Source: Clostridia bacterium
GTDB taxonomy: Bacteria; Bacillota; Clostridia; Christensenellales; Aristaeellaceae
Reading direction: 5' to 3'
Length of the DNA: 35,323 nt
Assembly (NCBI GenBank): GCA_017397765.1
Contig: JAFQIB010000109.1
Coordinates: 1-35,323 of the forward strand
Below, piece after piece: positions 16,511-24,119 of this stretch; position 1 is the first letter of the stretch, and each line of letters begins with the position of its first letter. The position numbers and the translations under genes were made by a program. The notes beneath the pieces are model-generated. The model searched no databases, was not told the origin of the DNA, and saw only the letters and a list, made by a program, of their open reading frames with translations.

Positions 16511-16544
16511 CAAAGGGGCTGCCACCCCTTTGGAAACGGGGTGG
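16511..16544 (-). promoter_or_regulatory. Two overlapping, mutually exclusive hairpins before the binding-protein gene
   Basis: Stem CAAAGGGG (16511-16518) pairs with CCCCTTTG (16525-16532), while CCACCCC (16522-16528) can instead pair with GGGGTGG (16538-16544). The shared bases mean only one can form at a time. They lie between the LplC-type permease stop and the binding-protein start, and could tune translation or read-through. No U-run follows. Confidence 0.35.
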
Positions 16545-16546
16545 TA

Positions 16547-17437
16547 TCAGCCCTTCACGCTGCCCAGCATCATGCCGGACACGAAGTACTTCTGCACGAA
16601 GGGATAGGCACACAGGATCGGCACGGTGGAAATGACGATGGTGCAGTATTTGAGCAGCTCGTCCATATAGAGGAAGCCATCCACCGAGCTTCCCTCGCCT
16701 GCCGCAGCAGACTGGGAGTTTGCGATGAGTATCTCCTGCAGGAACAGCTGCAGGGGGAACTTCGTACGGTCGCGCAGGTAAATAGACGCGCCGAACCAGC
16801 TGTTCCAGTGGCCGACCACATAGCCCAAAGCAATGACGGCCAGCGTCGCCTTGATGCAGGGGATCAGAATCCGCCACATGATGGTCCAGTCCGAAGCGCC
16901 ATCGATCTCGGCGGACTCCTCCAGGGAGCGGGGCACAGCGTAGATCGCCGTACGCAGGACGATCATATTATAGGTGGAGATCGCGCCGGGCAGGATCAGC
17001 GCCCAGCGGCTGTTGTACAGGGACAGGTCGCGGATGTTCAGGAACGAGGGCACCAGACCGAAGTCCACATACATAGTGAACACGATCAGCAGCGTCAGCG
17101 GACGCATGAGCATGCTGCCTCTGCGGGAGATGCAATAACCGCCCAGGATGGTGAGGACCATGTTGACGACCGTGCCAACCACCACATAGAACAGCGTATT
17201 TCCGTAGCCAATATAGATGTTCTTGTTCTGAAGGACAGTCTTGTAGCCGGCCAGGGAGAAACCGTTAGGCTTCCATAGAAGTCCCTTGAGGCCGATGAGC
17301 GACGTGGGCTCAGAGAAGGACGCCATCAGGCAATGCCACATCGGGTACACAAAGACCAGGGACAGCACCGCAAGGATGGCGATATTGACTGTATTGAATG
17401 CACGATCACCAATTGTTTTTCTTTCTACGACAGCCAT
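16547..17437 (-). CDS. Carbohydrate ABC permease, LplC/YtcP type
   Basis: An inner-membrane permease subunit of 296 aa, normal for the MalG-like LplC/YtcP branch. About six membrane helices are visible. The coupling motif is ESAEIDGASDWTIMWRILIP, and the C-terminus reads QKYFVSGMMLGSVKG, a hallmark of this family. The start ATG at 17437 follows AAGGAGGAAGG, which overlaps the stop of the partner permease 12 bases upstream, so the two are coupled. It partners the permease at 17450 and the binding protein at 14890. The substrate is probably a plant-glycan oligomer, inferred from family habit and the operon's enzymes. Confidence 0.92.
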   Translation of the reverse strand: MAVVERKTIGDRAFNTVNIAILAVLSLVFVYPMWHCLMASFSEPTSLIGLKGLLWKPNGFSLAGYKTVLQNKNIYIGYGNTLFYVVVGTVVNMVLTILGGYCISRRGSMLMRPLTLLIVFTMYVDFGLVPSFLNIRDLSLYNSRWALILPGAISTYNMIVLRTAIYAVPRSLEESAEIDGASDWTIMWRILIPCIKATLAVIALGYVVGHWNSWFGASIYLRDRTKFPLQLFLQEILIANSQSAAAGEGSSVDGFLYMDELLKYCTIVISTVPILCAYPFVQKYFVSGMMLGSVKG

Positions 17438-17449
17438 TTTCCTTCCTCC

Positions 17450-18406
17450 TTACCACAGGCTTTCTTCCGTAAAGCGGCGGAAGAAGGTATTGACCGTCAC
17501 CAGGATGGTGATGCTAATGATGGTGTTAAACACGCCCACAGCAGCACCCATGGAGTAGTTAGACTCCAGTAGACCGTAACGGTACATATAGGTCGAGATC
17601 GTATCCGCCGTTTCATAAGTAAGCGGATTATACAGAAGCAGGATCTTTTCGCGGGCCACATCGAAGATATTGCCCAGACGCATGATCAGCTTGACGATGA
17701 TGATGGGCGTCAGGCCGGGCAGCGTGACATGGATGATGCGTTTCATGCGGGAAGCGCCGTCGATGTAGGCCGCCTCATACAGCTGGGGATCAATGCCTGA
17801 GAGGGTCGCCAGGTAGATGATGGAATCCCAGCCTATGTTCTGCCACACGCCTGAGGCAATATGGATCGTACGGTAGAGCTCGGAGCGATCCAGCAGGTTG
17901 GGACTATTCCAGGCGGGATTAAAAAAAGACACGATGGTATTGATGACGCCGTCGGAGGAACAGAAGTTACGGATCAAACCGCACACGACCACCATCGAGA
18001 TGAAATGAGGCATGTAGCTGACCGTCTGCATAACCTTCTTGGTGCGCTTGTACTGCACTTCGTTGAGCATCAGCGCAAACACAATAGGCGCGGGGAATGC
18101 AAAGAGGATCGACCAGAGGTTCAGGAGCAGCGTGTTGCGAATGATCCGCCAGCAGTCCTTAAGCTGAAAGAACTTGATGAAGTTATCCAGGCCAACCCAT
18201 TTGCTGCCCTCGATGCCCCTGAAGATATTGAAATCCTGGAATGCGATGACCATTTTGGTCATGGGCAAATACTTGAAAAGAATGTAATACGCCAGCACCG
18301 GGATCATGAGCACATAGACCCACTTGTACTTGACGAATTCCCTGATCAGCCGCTGTCCAAGAGATTGCTTTTTCTTTCTGGTCAGCAGGGCTTGCGCGTT
18401 GTTCAT
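17450..18406 (-). CDS. Carbohydrate ABC permease, LplB type
   Basis: The first gene of the operon, a 318-aa inner-membrane permease. It starts MNNAQALLTRKKKQSLGQRL with a basic cytoplasmic lead, then a first membrane helix (WVYVLMIPVLAYYILFKYLP), which is the usual LplB opening. The coupling motif is EAAYIDGASRMKRIIHVTLP. The start at 18406 was chosen over an in-frame ATG at 18499 because the latter lies upstream of the predicted transcript start; the ribosome site before 18406 (AAAGGCGAC) is weaker than elsewhere in the window. It is divergent from the AraC regulator at 18678. Confidence 0.9.
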   Translation of the reverse strand: MNNAQALLTRKKKQSLGQRLIREFVKYKWVYVLMIPVLAYYILFKYLPMTKMVIAFQDFNIFRGIEGSKWVGLDNFIKFFQLKDCWRIIRNTLLLNLWSILFAFPAPIVFALMLNEVQYKRTKKVMQTVSYMPHFISMVVVCGLIRNFCSSDGVINTIVSFFNPAWNSPNLLDRSELYRTIHIASGVWQNIGWDSIIYLATLSGIDPQLYEAAYIDGASRMKRIIHVTLPGLTPIIIVKLIMRLGNIFDVAREKILLLYNPLTYETADTISTYMYRYGLLESNYSMGAAVGVFNTIISITILVTVNTFFRRFTEESLW

Positions 18407-18470
18407 CTGCACGTCGCCTTTCCTCCTGTCGTGATGGTCTGTGCATGGTCGCTGCACATGTACTAAAATC

Positions 18471-18499
18471 ATATTACCATCTGGGAACATCGTGCGCAA
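18471..18499 (-). promoter_or_regulatory. Promoter of the lpl-type operon
   Basis: On the minus strand, -35 TTGCGC (18494-18499) and -10 TAATAT (18471-18476) are 17 bases apart. Both are weak (3/6 and 4/6), typical of a promoter that needs an activator. The -35 overlaps one of the direct repeats at 18492-18519. Confidence 0.5.
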
Positions 18500-18519
18500 T
18501 TTGTTCTTCCTGTGCGCAA
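18492..18519. promoter_or_regulatory. Direct repeats, probable AraC-type activator site
   Basis: GTGCGCAA occurs at 18492-18499 and again at 18512-18519, 20 bases apart, nearly two helical turns, in the same orientation. AraC-family proteins, whose DNA-binding domain has two helix-turn-helices, typically use such direct repeats touching the -35 box. The divergent gene at 18678 encodes one. Confidence 0.5.
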
Positions 18520-18616
18520 ATGTGTTTTCTGGCCATTATTCGACTCATTTTGATGTGTATTTTGTCTTTTCCCGCAAAACACATTGATTACATATCTCCT
18601 ATCGTGGCCTCGCAAG

Positions 18617-18645
18617 TTGCCGTTTTCATCCGGGTATGGTATCAT
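18617..18645 (+). promoter_or_regulatory. Sigma-A promoter of the membrane AraC regulator
   Basis: -35 TTGCCG (18617-18622, 4/6) and -10 TATCAT (18640-18645, 5/6) are separated by 17 bases. The ATG at 18678 lies about 26 bases after the predicted start of transcription. Confidence 0.65.
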
Positions 18646-18677
18646 GAATACATCATACAAGAGGAAATGGTGATCCG

Positions 18678-20927
18678 ATGAAACGACTCTCTGTCCGGCT
18701 GAGATATCTGGCTGGCTACCTGTTGGTGCTGATCCCGATCCTGCTGTTTTCCCTTGCGCTGTACTTCTCCACAGTGGAGCGCTCCACCCAGTACATCAAC
18801 ACCACATCCCTCCAGCAGTTCACCTACGCGGCGGAGAATATCTCCACCATCGTCACCCGCCTGGAATCCTCAGCCAACAGCGCTCTGGCGCTGGAGGAGA
18901 TCCTGGGCGTGGATGAATACGGACGGCGCTGCGTCCAGAGCGACGAAAGGCTGTGTGAGACCCTCGCCGCCATGGAAGAGCGGCTCTATCCCCAGGCAGA
19001 GGTGCTGTTCTTCCTGCGGGGCGACAACGCGATTTACACCGCTGATGGCCGCATCCTCTACCACGCATGGGAAGCCCGCCACGCTGACCAGCTGAGCCTG
19101 ACCATGTCCCGTTTCTATCAGAAGCTCATGGTGCTCCGGGAGCCATCCCTGGTTCCTCTCAAGCCCGCCGATCTGACCCAGTCCAAGGGCGGCCTGGCCT
19201 ACGTCGCTCCTATTCCCGCAGGAGACAGCCTGCCCACCGCTATGCTCATCTACCTGCTTGATTCCAGCCTCATTGAGGAGGAATTCAGCAACTACCTCGG
19301 CAGCCTCCCCGGCGATCTGTATCTGTACGACAGCGTCTACGCCCGCCTGTATACCTACACCGCCAATGATACGCCCCTGATGCCCTTTGACAACATGATC
19401 AAGATACGCGGCACAGGCCTTCAGCGGGTCGAACACAATGGCCGTCACCTGGTGCTCCTCAAAACGCCGGACATCCAGCTGAACCTTAACTGCGCCATGG
19501 TTGTTGATGCGGACATCTTCTACGCCGAGCTGCGCGGAACGCAGCTCCTCATTACCGCCCTGATCGCGCTGCTGATCCTGATCATCGTCATCCTGGCGAT
19601 ATGGACAGCCTTCTACAACTATAAGCCCATCGGTGATCTGGTGACCCATATCACTGGAGCGGAGCCCCCCTCCTGGCGTGAGCCGGATGAGCTGTCCCTC
19701 ATCCGTTCCGCCTTTGATGAGCAGACAAGCGAGCATGAGCGGCTGACGAATCACCTCCTGGAGCTGCAGCCCGTCGTCGCCCAGCAGCTGGTCCGCCGGC
19801 TCATTTCCGGCAAGATCACCAGCCGGGAGAGTTTTCTCCAGCTGACACGAAATGCGGACGCGCCCTTTACCCGTCCCTACAATGCAGCCTTCTGCATTCC
19901 CATTCCCAAGGCCGAACAGCATGCCGATCTGGTGCTGCAGCGCATCACCCGCTTCCAGCCTGCCCGCTGCACAGTCTGCTGGGGCGATCTGCTGACGGAC
20001 AATGTGCTCTGTATGATCGTCAATTTCGCATGCGAAGGGGAGGAATCCCCTGCCGACGCCTCATTGCGGCTAGCCCAGCAGCTCTCTGATCAGCTCTCGG
20101 AGGGACTTCCGCTGGCAGTTCGCGTGGGCGTGGGCCGAGCCTGCGAGGATCCGCTGCTGCTGCCTGAATCCTTCGCAGAGGCTCGCACGGCCATTCAGCT
20201 GGCTCCACGGGGGAGCAAGTGCGTATTCCTCTACGACCCCCAGCCTGACCGGAACGCCGAGACAAGCACCCTGTCCGAAACGCCTGCACTAAACCTGCTG
20301 ACCGAAGGAATCCGCCGGGGTGAAAAGAGTGTCGCCCTGAGCGCCTTTGATGACGTGATGCGCTTCATCCTCAACACCACCGAATCATTTGCCTACTTCC
20401 GCTTCTGCTCGGCCGAGATGCTGACCCAGGTGGTGCATCTGGCCCGCAGCCTCCATCTTCCGGTGGAGCAAAGGCGAATCAGCAGCCTGATCGACTACCG
20501 CTCTCAGGCAGAATTCTCCCGCAACGTCATCCCCTTCATCGAGGAACTGTGCACGCGCCAGCAGGAGAACATCCAGCGGGAGGACAGCCTGCTCAATCAG
20601 CGCGTGCTGGACTTTATCCTGGATGCTTACAAGCGGCCGGACCTTTCCATTCAGCTGGTATCGGATGAGCTGGACATCCCCCGCGCACAGATCACCGTGC
20701 TGCTCAGGGAATCTGTCGGCCAGAACTTCGTGCAGTACGTTTCTTACCTACGTATGAATGAGTTCAAGCGGCTGCTGACCGAAACGGACAAGACCATCAA
20801 GGACTGCGTGATGGAAATCGGCTACTGCGACGTCCCCAACTTCCTGCGCAAGTTCAAATCCATCGAGGGCATGACCCCCGGTCAGTATCGCGCCATGAAC
20901 GGTGGCGAGAACACTGCTGATGCCTAA
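18678..20927 (+). CDS. Membrane-bound AraC-family regulator with extracellular sensor domain
   Basis: A 749-aa one-component regulator. A membrane helix lies at about residues 9-28 (YLAGYLLVLIPILLFSLALY), then an outside domain of about 260 residues of Cache-like character, then a second helix at about 288-312 (LLITALIALLILIIVILAIW). A cytoplasmic linker follows, then a region with VRVGVGRACEDPLLLPESFA and EARTAIQL as in related YesN/AraC regulators. The C-terminal AraC domain is at about 645-745 (LVSDELDIPRAQITVLLRES and IKDCVMEIGYCDVPNFLRKF). Such proteins sense a sugar or peptide outside and switch on the adjacent transport operon. It diverges from the LplB gene with a 271-base shared control region. 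The first helix-turn-helix is less canonical than the second. Confidence 0.88.
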   Translation: MKRLSVRLRYLAGYLLVLIPILLFSLALYFSTVERSTQYINTTSLQQFTYAAENISTIVTRLESSANSALALEEILGVDEYGRRCVQSDERLCETLAAMEERLYPQAEVLFFLRGDNAIYTADGRILYHAWEARHADQLSLTMSRFYQKLMVLREPSLVPLKPADLTQSKGGLAYVAPIPAGDSLPTAMLIYLLDSSLIEEEFSNYLGSLPGDLYLYDSVYARLYTYTANDTPLMPFDNMIKIRGTGLQRVEHNGRHLVLLKTPDIQLNLNCAMVVDADIFYAELRGTQLLITALIALLILIIVILAIWTAFYNYKPIGDLVTHITGAEPPSWREPDELSLIRSAFDEQTSEHERLTNHLLELQPVVAQQLVRRLISGKITSRESFLQLTRNADAPFTRPYNAAFCIPIPKAEQHADLVLQRITRFQPARCTVCWGDLLTDNVLCMIVNFACEGEESPADASLRLAQQLSDQLSEGLPLAVRVGVGRACEDPLLLPESFAEARTAIQLAPRGSKCVFLYDPQPDRNAETSTLSETPALNLLTEGIRRGEKSVALSAFDDVMRFILNTTESFAYFRFCSAEMLTQVVHLARSLHLPVEQRRISSLIDYRSQAEFSRNVIPFIEELCTRQQENIQREDSLLNQRVLDFILDAYKRPDLSIQLVSDELDIPRAQITVLLRESVGQNFVQYVSYLRMNEFKRLLTETDKTIKDCVMEIGYCDVPNFLRKFKSIEGMTPGQYRAMNGGENTADA

Positions 20928-20992
20928 CCCCAACCATTAGAGCCGGTGCTCCATCGTAGACCGAACCAGTAAAACGGACAATAGACAAAAAG

Positions 20993-21024
20993 CCCCCTAT
21001 GTAGGATAATAACTACATAGGGGG
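20993..21024 (+). promoter_or_regulatory. Hairpin covering the ribosome site of IS3 orfA
   Basis: CCCCCTATGTAG (20993-21004) and CTACATAGGGGG (21013-21024) form a perfect 12-bp stem with an 8-base loop. The 3' arm contains AGGGGG, the only ribosome-site candidate for the ATG at 21032. A transcript entering from outside would fold this stem and hide the site, a known way for insertion sequences to limit transposase when read from host promoters. Confidence 0.6.
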
Positions 21025-21031
21025 TATTGTC

Positions 21032-21316
21032 ATGACCAAAAGAAACTACACACATGTAAAGGAACTGCTACCAGCAATTCTGAAGATGGTAGAGCAAGGG
21101 AAAACGCAGCGAGAGATAGCAGAACACTACGGCTTAAAGGACAAGCTGGTAGTCAAGCGACTTCTGGAACGGGAGCGCAGGAAGGAAAGGAACCAGCGTA
21201 CGTCAAGAGGACGAAAACCGGCGAAAACACTACAAGAGTACAAGTATGAGAATAAGCGGTTGAAGATGGAAGTAGAGCTGCTGCGGGATTTTCTCTCGCG
21301 CACAGAAGGGATGTGA
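21032..21316 (+). CDS. IS3-family transposase subunit OrfA
   Basis: A 94-aa protein whose N-terminal helix-turn-helix (KTQREIAEHYGLKDKLVVKR) binds the element ends, followed by a basic stretch and a short coiled segment (ENKRLKMEVELLRDFLSRTE) for pairing with OrfB. It ends ATGTGA, overlapping orfB, which is in the -1 frame relative to it. No strong slippery run is visible, so coupling by restart at the overlap is as likely as programmed frameshifting. Confidence 0.88.
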   Translation: MTKRNYTHVKELLPAILKMVEQGKTQREIAEHYGLKDKLVVKRLLERERRKERNQRTSRGRKPAKTLQEYKYENKRLKMEVELLRDFLSRTEGM

Positions 21317-22170
21317 GAGCAAAGATAAAGTATGACATCATATACAAACATCGGGGGGAATATCCGGTAAGGGTGATGTGCAGATACTTTGGTGTGTCCA
21401 AGAGTGGTTACTACGACTATGTTAAACGGATAGGACGCGAGGAGAAGGATGCACAGTTGGCAGAGAAGATCAAGCAGCATCAGGAACATTGTTTCCAAAC
21501 CTACGGCTATCGGCGCATGCACATCTGGCTGGAGAAGCAGGGCATTCACCATAATCCCAAGACGATCCTGCGAGTGATGAAGAAGTATGGCTTGCTGGCA
21601 GAAATCCGCAGAAGACGCAAGTGGCAGAACCTGGGCCAGCAGATCCACCGCTATGAAAACCTGCTGAACCGTCAATTTTCCGCAGACAGGCCCAACAGCA
21701 AATGGGTCACTGACATTTCTTACATTCATACCAAGGAAGGCATTTTGTATCTGTCGATGATCCGTGACCTGTACGACAACAGCATCGTGGCATACAAGAC
21801 GGCTGCCAGTCAGACCGTCAACCTCGTGCTGGATACGATTCGCTTGGCCATGCGCAGGAAAAAGAAGAAGGTCGCTGCAGAGCTGCAACTCCATAGCGAC
21901 CAAGGCTTTCAATACACCTCACAAGCATACTTCAAGCTGACTCAATCTTACAGGATTACTCCTTCCATGTCAAGACGCGGTAATCCCTTCGACAACATCA
22001 TGGCGGAAAACTTTTTCTCCATTCTCAAAACCGAATGCATCTACCGCCACAAACCTTCCTCGTTACGCGAAGCCAACTCCATGATTGACCGCTATATCGA
22101 CTTCTACAACAACGAGCGCATCCAAACGGAATTCGGAGTGGCGCCGCTCTCGCTTCGCCACTCCGTGTAA
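21313..22170 (+). CDS. IS3-family transposase catalytic subunit OrfB
   Basis: A 285-aa DDE integrase-type transposase. It begins at a GTG within the ATGTGA overlap. An IS150-like helix-turn-helix region (VRVMCRYFGVSKSGYYDYVK) is followed by YGYRRMHIWL and the catalytic core: Asp134 in WVTDIS, Asp196 in LHSDQG, and Glu232 in MAENFF, with the classical 35-residue spacing between the last two. It ends near SLRHSV. Full length and apparently active. Confidence 0.92.
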   Translation: MRAKIKYDIIYKHRGEYPVRVMCRYFGVSKSGYYDYVKRIGREEKDAQLAEKIKQHQEHCFQTYGYRRMHIWLEKQGIHHNPKTILRVMKKYGLLAEIRRRRKWQNLGQQIHRYENLLNRQFSADRPNSKWVTDISYIHTKEGILYLSMIRDLYDNSIVAYKTAASQTVNLVLDTIRLAMRRKKKKVAAELQLHSDQGFQYTSQAYFKLTQSYRITPSMSRRGNPFDNIMAENFFSILKTECIYRHKPSSLREANSMIDRYIDFYNNERIQTEFGVAPLSLRHSV

Positions 22171-22258
22171 TCCTTTTTTCCTTACATAGGGCCCTTTTTG
22201 TGCAGTCCGTATATTCTGGGGCGGTCTATCGCGGAACACCGGCTCTTTCCATGTTCTT

Positions 22259-23209
22259 TTATTTCTTTTCTTCTGCAATGATGGGCAGCTCCCACACCGG
22301 ACGGATGCGGAAGGGGTGAACGAACTTCTTGTTCAGCAGGCCCTTCTCCTCCAGATGGACGTAGCAGGCCCGGTCGCAGGCGCGGCCGCAGATCGAGGAC
22401 ACATAGCCGTGCTTGATCGGCGGGTAGAAGTAGGTCTCGCCCATGATCTCCTTGGCCTTTTCGTAGTCAAACTCCGCCTCTCCCGTCATGATGGCAATGC
22501 GGTCCTCAAAGTCCGCATAAGCCTCCGGCGGCATGTAAGGGTTGGTCTTCATGCTGGCGCCGCGGTAGTAGACGGCGCAGCGGATGGCGTCCAGCTGCCC
22601 CTTTGCATCCAGCGCGCGGCCAGGGCAAGCCTTGACGCACTCACCGCAATGATCGCACAAGTGGGGGGGGACGATTTCACTGGGCTCGATCTCCGCGTCG
22701 GTCAGCACAAAGGCGTAACGCTGGAAGGGGCCGAAATCATCCGTCAGCAGCGTGCCGGACATACCCTTTTCGCCCAGACCGCAGGCCACGGCAGCCGCCG
22801 TGAAGTCCATCTGCGGCTCCTTGGCGCCGGCGGCATACCACTTGGTGTGGAGCATCTCCGGATTGGGCGTCTTCTCCTCCGGGCGTAGGAGCTGATTGCG
22901 ACGCTGGGGGACGCCCACATAGCCTGCATCCTCCAGGCAGGCGCACAGCCGCAGCAGCGCACCTGGCATGAGGGACTCCTCAATGGTTTCCACGCCGGTC
23001 GTGGTGTACTGGTAGTAGGTGGTGCCCTCCTCCACGCCGCGGTAGGAGCCGCGCAGAACGCGGAAGGCGATGCCAATCACGGTCTTCACGCCGGGGAAGA
23101 TCTGCTGGATCACGCCATCGGTAAAGCGATCCGCAGAGGCGAAACCCACCAGATCAGCGCCGTTCTTCTTTGCACAGGCAACGATCTGTTCACGAAGCTG
23201 CTTATTCAA
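22259..23209 (-). CDS. Iron-sulfur protein of QueG/reductive-dehalogenase type, copy 3
   Basis: A 316-aa cytoplasmic protein. The opening NKQLREQIVACAKKNGADLV then GFASADRF matches the N-terminal fold of epoxyqueuosine reductase and reductive dehalogenases. A ferredoxin cluster site CDHCGECVKACPG lies at about 185-197. A second cysteine set, CGRACDRAC, lies near 283-292, with fewer cysteines than a standard 2x[4Fe-4S] ferredoxin. No Tat or Sec signal is seen. The start codon is TTG at 23209, chosen because AAGGAGGTG stands 8 bases before it; it overlaps the stop of the gene upstream by 8 bases, so the two are coupled. It is not a housekeeping QueG by length and cysteine pattern. The substrate is unknown. 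Confidence 0.75.
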   Translation of the reverse strand: MNKQLREQIVACAKKNGADLVGFASADRFTDGVIQQIFPGVKTVIGIAFRVLRGSYRGVEEGTTYYQYTTTGVETIEESLMPGALLRLCACLEDAGYVGVPQRRNQLLRPEEKTPNPEMLHTKWYAAGAKEPQMDFTAAAVACGLGEKGMSGTLLTDDFGPFQRYAFVLTDAEIEPSEIVPPHLCDHCGECVKACPGRALDAKGQLDAIRCAVYYRGASMKTNPYMPPEAYADFEDRIAIMTGEAEFDYEKAKEIMGETYFYPPIKHGYVSSICGRACDRACYVHLEEKGLLNKKFVHPFRIRPVWELPIIAEEKK

Positions 23210-24107
23210 GAGCGCCCACCTCCTTCAGGTGCTTGTAGCAGACGGCGTCGCAGCTCTTGCCGCACAGGCAGGGCGCGTAGCCGCAGAAATCGGGCAGGAA
23301 GTCCAGCTTGGGATAGAGCGCACGGGCAGATTCCGCATCAAAGCGGTAGTCGCCCTTGAGGATTGCTTCCTTGCGGGGATCATCGGCAAGGAAGTTCTCC
23401 GTCATGTAGGGATTACTTTCGTGCGCGCCGCGATAGTACACGGAGCACTGCCAGGTGTCCTTGCCATTTTCATCGATGGCATGACCGGGACAAGCCTTGG
23501 CACACTCGCCGCAATTGTCGCACAGCTTGCTTTCGAAGGGCGCGTCGCAATCCAGGGGCGCGTCGGTCACGATGAACACAAAGCGCACATAGGGGCCGAA
23601 CTTGGGCGTCAGGATCGCACCGGACATTCCCGCTGCGCCCAGACCGCAGATCTGCGCTGCCTGCGCGAAGTCCATGATCACATCAGGGGCAGGCTTGCCA
23701 GGCTCAACAGGCTCGGCATGGATGAGCTCGTAGGTGTCGATCAGTTCCGGATTCTGCGACTTATCCCCCTTGATGCGCAGGTTGGAGACGTTACGCTGCA
23801 CGCAGGCGTCATAGCCCTCATCCTCAATGAAGGCAGCCATGCGCAGCAGGAAGATCTCCGCCAGCTCCTCATCGGGGTACTTCACACCCAGGGTGACGTA
23901 ATTGTAGAACTGGGTCTTGTTCTGCATGCAATCGTAGAGGCCCTTGGGGACGCGGAAACCCGCGCCGATAACGCACTTGCCCTTGGGCAGAATCATACGG
24001 GGATCGCGCTGGGGATCGGTTCCTTCAAAAAGCGCGATGTCGCCGATGCCACAGATGTCCGCGCCCAGTTCAAGGCACTTTTGCTTGATGCTTTCAGCTG
24101 TCAGCAT
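23202..24107 (-). CDS. Iron-sulfur protein of QueG/reductive-dehalogenase type, copy 2
   Basis: A 301-aa paralogue of its neighbours. The start TAESIKQKCLELGADICGIG follows AAGGAGGACATCAC. Shared landmarks are PKGKCVIGAGFRVPKGLYDC, GLGAAGMSGAILTPKFGP, and cluster site CDNCGECAKACPG near 196-208. The C-terminal cysteine set CLCGKSCDAVC near 279-289 differs from a normal second ferredoxin site. No cobalamin-binding motif can be recognised by eye, and none is conserved enough to expect. It lies 12 bases after copy 1 and overlaps copy 3. Function inferred only as electron-transfer or reductase on a small molecule. Confidence 0.75.
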   Translation of the reverse strand: MLTAESIKQKCLELGADICGIGDIALFEGTDPQRDPRMILPKGKCVIGAGFRVPKGLYDCMQNKTQFYNYVTLGVKYPDEELAEIFLLRMAAFIEDEGYDACVQRNVSNLRIKGDKSQNPELIDTYELIHAEPVEPGKPAPDVIMDFAQAAQICGLGAAGMSGAILTPKFGPYVRFVFIVTDAPLDCDAPFESKLCDNCGECAKACPGHAIDENGKDTWQCSVYYRGAHESNPYMTENFLADDPRKEAILKGDYRFDAESARALYPKLDFLPDFCGYAPCLCGKSCDAVCYKHLKEVGALE

Positions 24108-24119
24108 GTGATGTCCTCC

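Larger units (their letters stand above)
20982..22204 (+). mobile_element. IS3-family insertion sequence
   Basis: Two overlapping genes, orfA (21032-21316) and orfB (21313-22170), lie between imperfect inverted ends: left ACAAAAAGCCCCCTATGTAG (20985-21004) and, read inward on the other strand, right ACAAAAAGGGCCCTATGTAA (22201-22182). The outermost bases are uncertain; ACGGAC/GTCCGT outside both ends may extend the repeats. No clear 3-4-bp target duplication is visible. Both genes look intact. The element sits between the AraC regulator at 18678 and the end of the iron-sulfur operon, and interrupts no gene I can see. Confidence 0.88.

Noticed and set aside
14269..16635. Open frame of 788 codons on the plus strand
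   Set aside because: It lies wholly opposite the helical enzyme and binding-protein genes; its composition (many G, V, H, Q, D runs, no domain) is that of a GC-rich gene read backwards, and no ribosome site precedes it.
18870..19922. 350-codon minus-strand frame inside the AraC regulator
   Set aside because: Shadow frame of a gene with clear membrane and AraC domains.
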